NCBI GenBank assembly: GCA_011800805.1
Contig: MPNW01000089.1
Span: 38,898-102,897 of the forward strand
Direction of reading: 5' to 3'
From: Hirudo medicinalis
Lineage: Eukaryota; Annelida; Clitellata; Hirudinida; Hirudinidae
DNA: 64,000 nucleotides
Part shown: one piece after another, positions 62,905 through 64,000 of the stretch
Position numbering within the stretch: position 1 is the stretch's first letter
Layout: each line of letters opens with the position of its first letter
Made by a program: the position numbers and the translations under genes
The notes under the pieces: generated by a model
Told to the model about the DNA's origin: nothing
The model's database searches: none
What the model saw: the letters and a program-made list of their open reading frames with translations, nothing else

Positions 62905-63290
62905 GAATTGCATCTCGTGGGACTCAATAATCAATGGACAGAAAAATCTTGGACCTGACGTTGTCATCCACGAGAGAAAATCCAAGACTTGTACGCTTAT
63001 TGATGTTTCCGTCCCTGTCTATAAAAACATCGCACTAAAGAAGCTGACAAAATTAGACAAAATTACACCACTACAACAACAAGGATTTGGAGATCGAAAT
63101 TAACCGGATGTGGAATGTGAAGACCAAGGTCGTCCCGGTGGTCGTAGGAACACTCGGAATGTTGAGAAAAGACTTCGCGAAAGGAGTGGAGTTGACACCA
63201 GGACGTCCTAAGGTTTCGGAGATTCAACAAATCTCCTCGTTGGGCACTGCCATATTTTAGGGAAAGTGCTTCGATGAATTACTGAGAGTA
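62905..63290 (+). mobile_element. Decayed 3' end of a non-LTR (LINE) retrotransposon ORF2
   Basis: Read with one frame change, it encodes the tail that follows the reverse transcriptase in many animal LINEs. Frame a: WDSIINGQ...GPDVVIHERKSKTCTLIDVSVP. Frame b from about 63090: DLEIEINRMWNVKTKVVPVV, VGTLGMLRKDF, then ISSLGTAIF and a stop where the family has a Leu/Arg. The frame shift and stop show that it is dead. Only this fragment, without the RT domain, is present. Confidence 0.75.
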
Positions 63291-63894
63291 CTGGTAGTTC
63301 TCCGGATTCATCATTCACCGGCTGGAAAGCCGAGAGGAATAATGTGAAAATTCCATATTAATAATAAGTCTGGTTTGTTTAGCCATGGAAATTGTACACG
63401 CACGAATGAAAGCGCATATTATACTAGCCTACATACATTACCACGGACACCTGTCCAGCACTAAAAGCCAGGAGGGTAACAATTAATTAATTAACCTGAC
63501 ACATATTCTTCGACACGGAGACCTTTCTGACCTTTAGGGTCCGAATTTGGGTCAGTTCAAGGCGATACATTTCTGATCACGAGACTTATCAAAGAATGGG
63601 GTCAGACGTGTATCGGGTTAACCAAACGATTTGCCATCTTTGATTTCAGTTTCCTCTTGTAACCCTGGATTGGCAGGCGAGTGACAGAACATGGATGAAA
63701 ACACTCAACAATTCATTTCAATTCAGTTCGCTTTTACATTTTTTTACATGGAATTCTTCAATAACTTCTCCACGGTCTCGTAATAATGCAGACCATTTTC
63801 GGACATTTTGAAGAAATTGAGAAAATATGTAGAAATAACATTTATTTTTTTATGCAACTGTAAAAGTAATTTGACGAATAATGAAGCAATAAGT
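63291..63894. other. Noncoding tail of the window
   Basis: No gene or clear repeat recognised; could include the untranslated 3' end of the LINE fragment. Confidence 0.4.

Positions 63895-63990
<96 letters not shown>
63895..63990. repeat. AAT microsatellite at window end
   Basis: About 30 uninterrupted AAT units, followed by AAC units. Confidence 0.95.
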
Positions 63991-63992
<2 letters not shown>

Positions 63993-64000
63993 CAACAATA

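Noticed and set aside
61918..62985. Poly-His, poly-Ser, poly-Ile and poly-Leu frames
   Set aside because: Translations of CAT/CGT and AAT microsatellites.

Overview
This is an AT-rich, gene-dense invertebrate nuclear DNA window. Genes have short GT-AG introns, microsatellites are frequent, and two assembly joins are visible. The gene set points to a bilaterian animal with motile cilia: WIP/verprolin, MORC2, LRRC56, GT92 and 4E-BP. Compact introns and a tandem R-type lectin would suit a lophotrochozoan such as an annelid, but the sequence alone does not fix the taxon. I assembled exon models by hand from open frames, GT/AG sites and phase agreement. Homology calls rest on remembered family motifs, not on searches.

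Layout. 1-2.5 kb: 3' part of PSMD11 (+), convergent with a small gene recognised as CDPF1 (-, 2593-3189). 4.2-11 kb: WIP/verprolin (+), with four extra symmetric phase-1 exons. 12.8-24.8 kb: a complete 31-exon MORC2 (-), with a 612-N gap in one intron. 25.5-26.2 kb: NDUFA2 (+). 27.5-29.2 kb: tandem ricin-B lectin (-). 29.5-30.1 kb: ACOT13 (+). 30.5-32.1 kb: GT92 glycosyltransferase (-). 33.4-35.5 kb: BCS1L (-). 35.8-37.5 kb: MED18 (+). 38.0-39.9 kb: SR splicing factor of the SRSF4/5/6 type (-). 40.7-41.3 kb: RPS10 (-). 41.9-45.8 kb: LRRC56 (+). 47.8-49.8 kb: eIF4E-binding protein (+). 52.9-56.0 kb: NSDHL-type sterol dehydrogenase (+). 57.1-59.9 kb: AGPAT5 (-). 60-64 kb: no gene found, but a one-N assembly join, CRE/CCAAT motifs, satellites and a decayed LINE tail.

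The genes are mostly independent housekeeping functions rather than one system: proteasome, complex I and complex III assembly, transcription (Mediator), splicing, translation (RPS10, 4E-BP), lipid metabolism (ACOT13, NSDHL, AGPAT5) and chromatin silencing (MORC2). Many lie head-to-head over a few hundred bases (MORC2/NDUFA2, lectin/ACOT13, BCS1L/MED18, RPS10/LRRC56, CDPF1/WIP), so promoters may be shared. I found no clearly novel multi-gene system. The most unusual items are the WIP exon insertion, two single-base frame breaks in otherwise intact genes, a dispersed tRNA-derived SINE-like family, and YY1-like elements just upstream of two RNA/ribosome genes.
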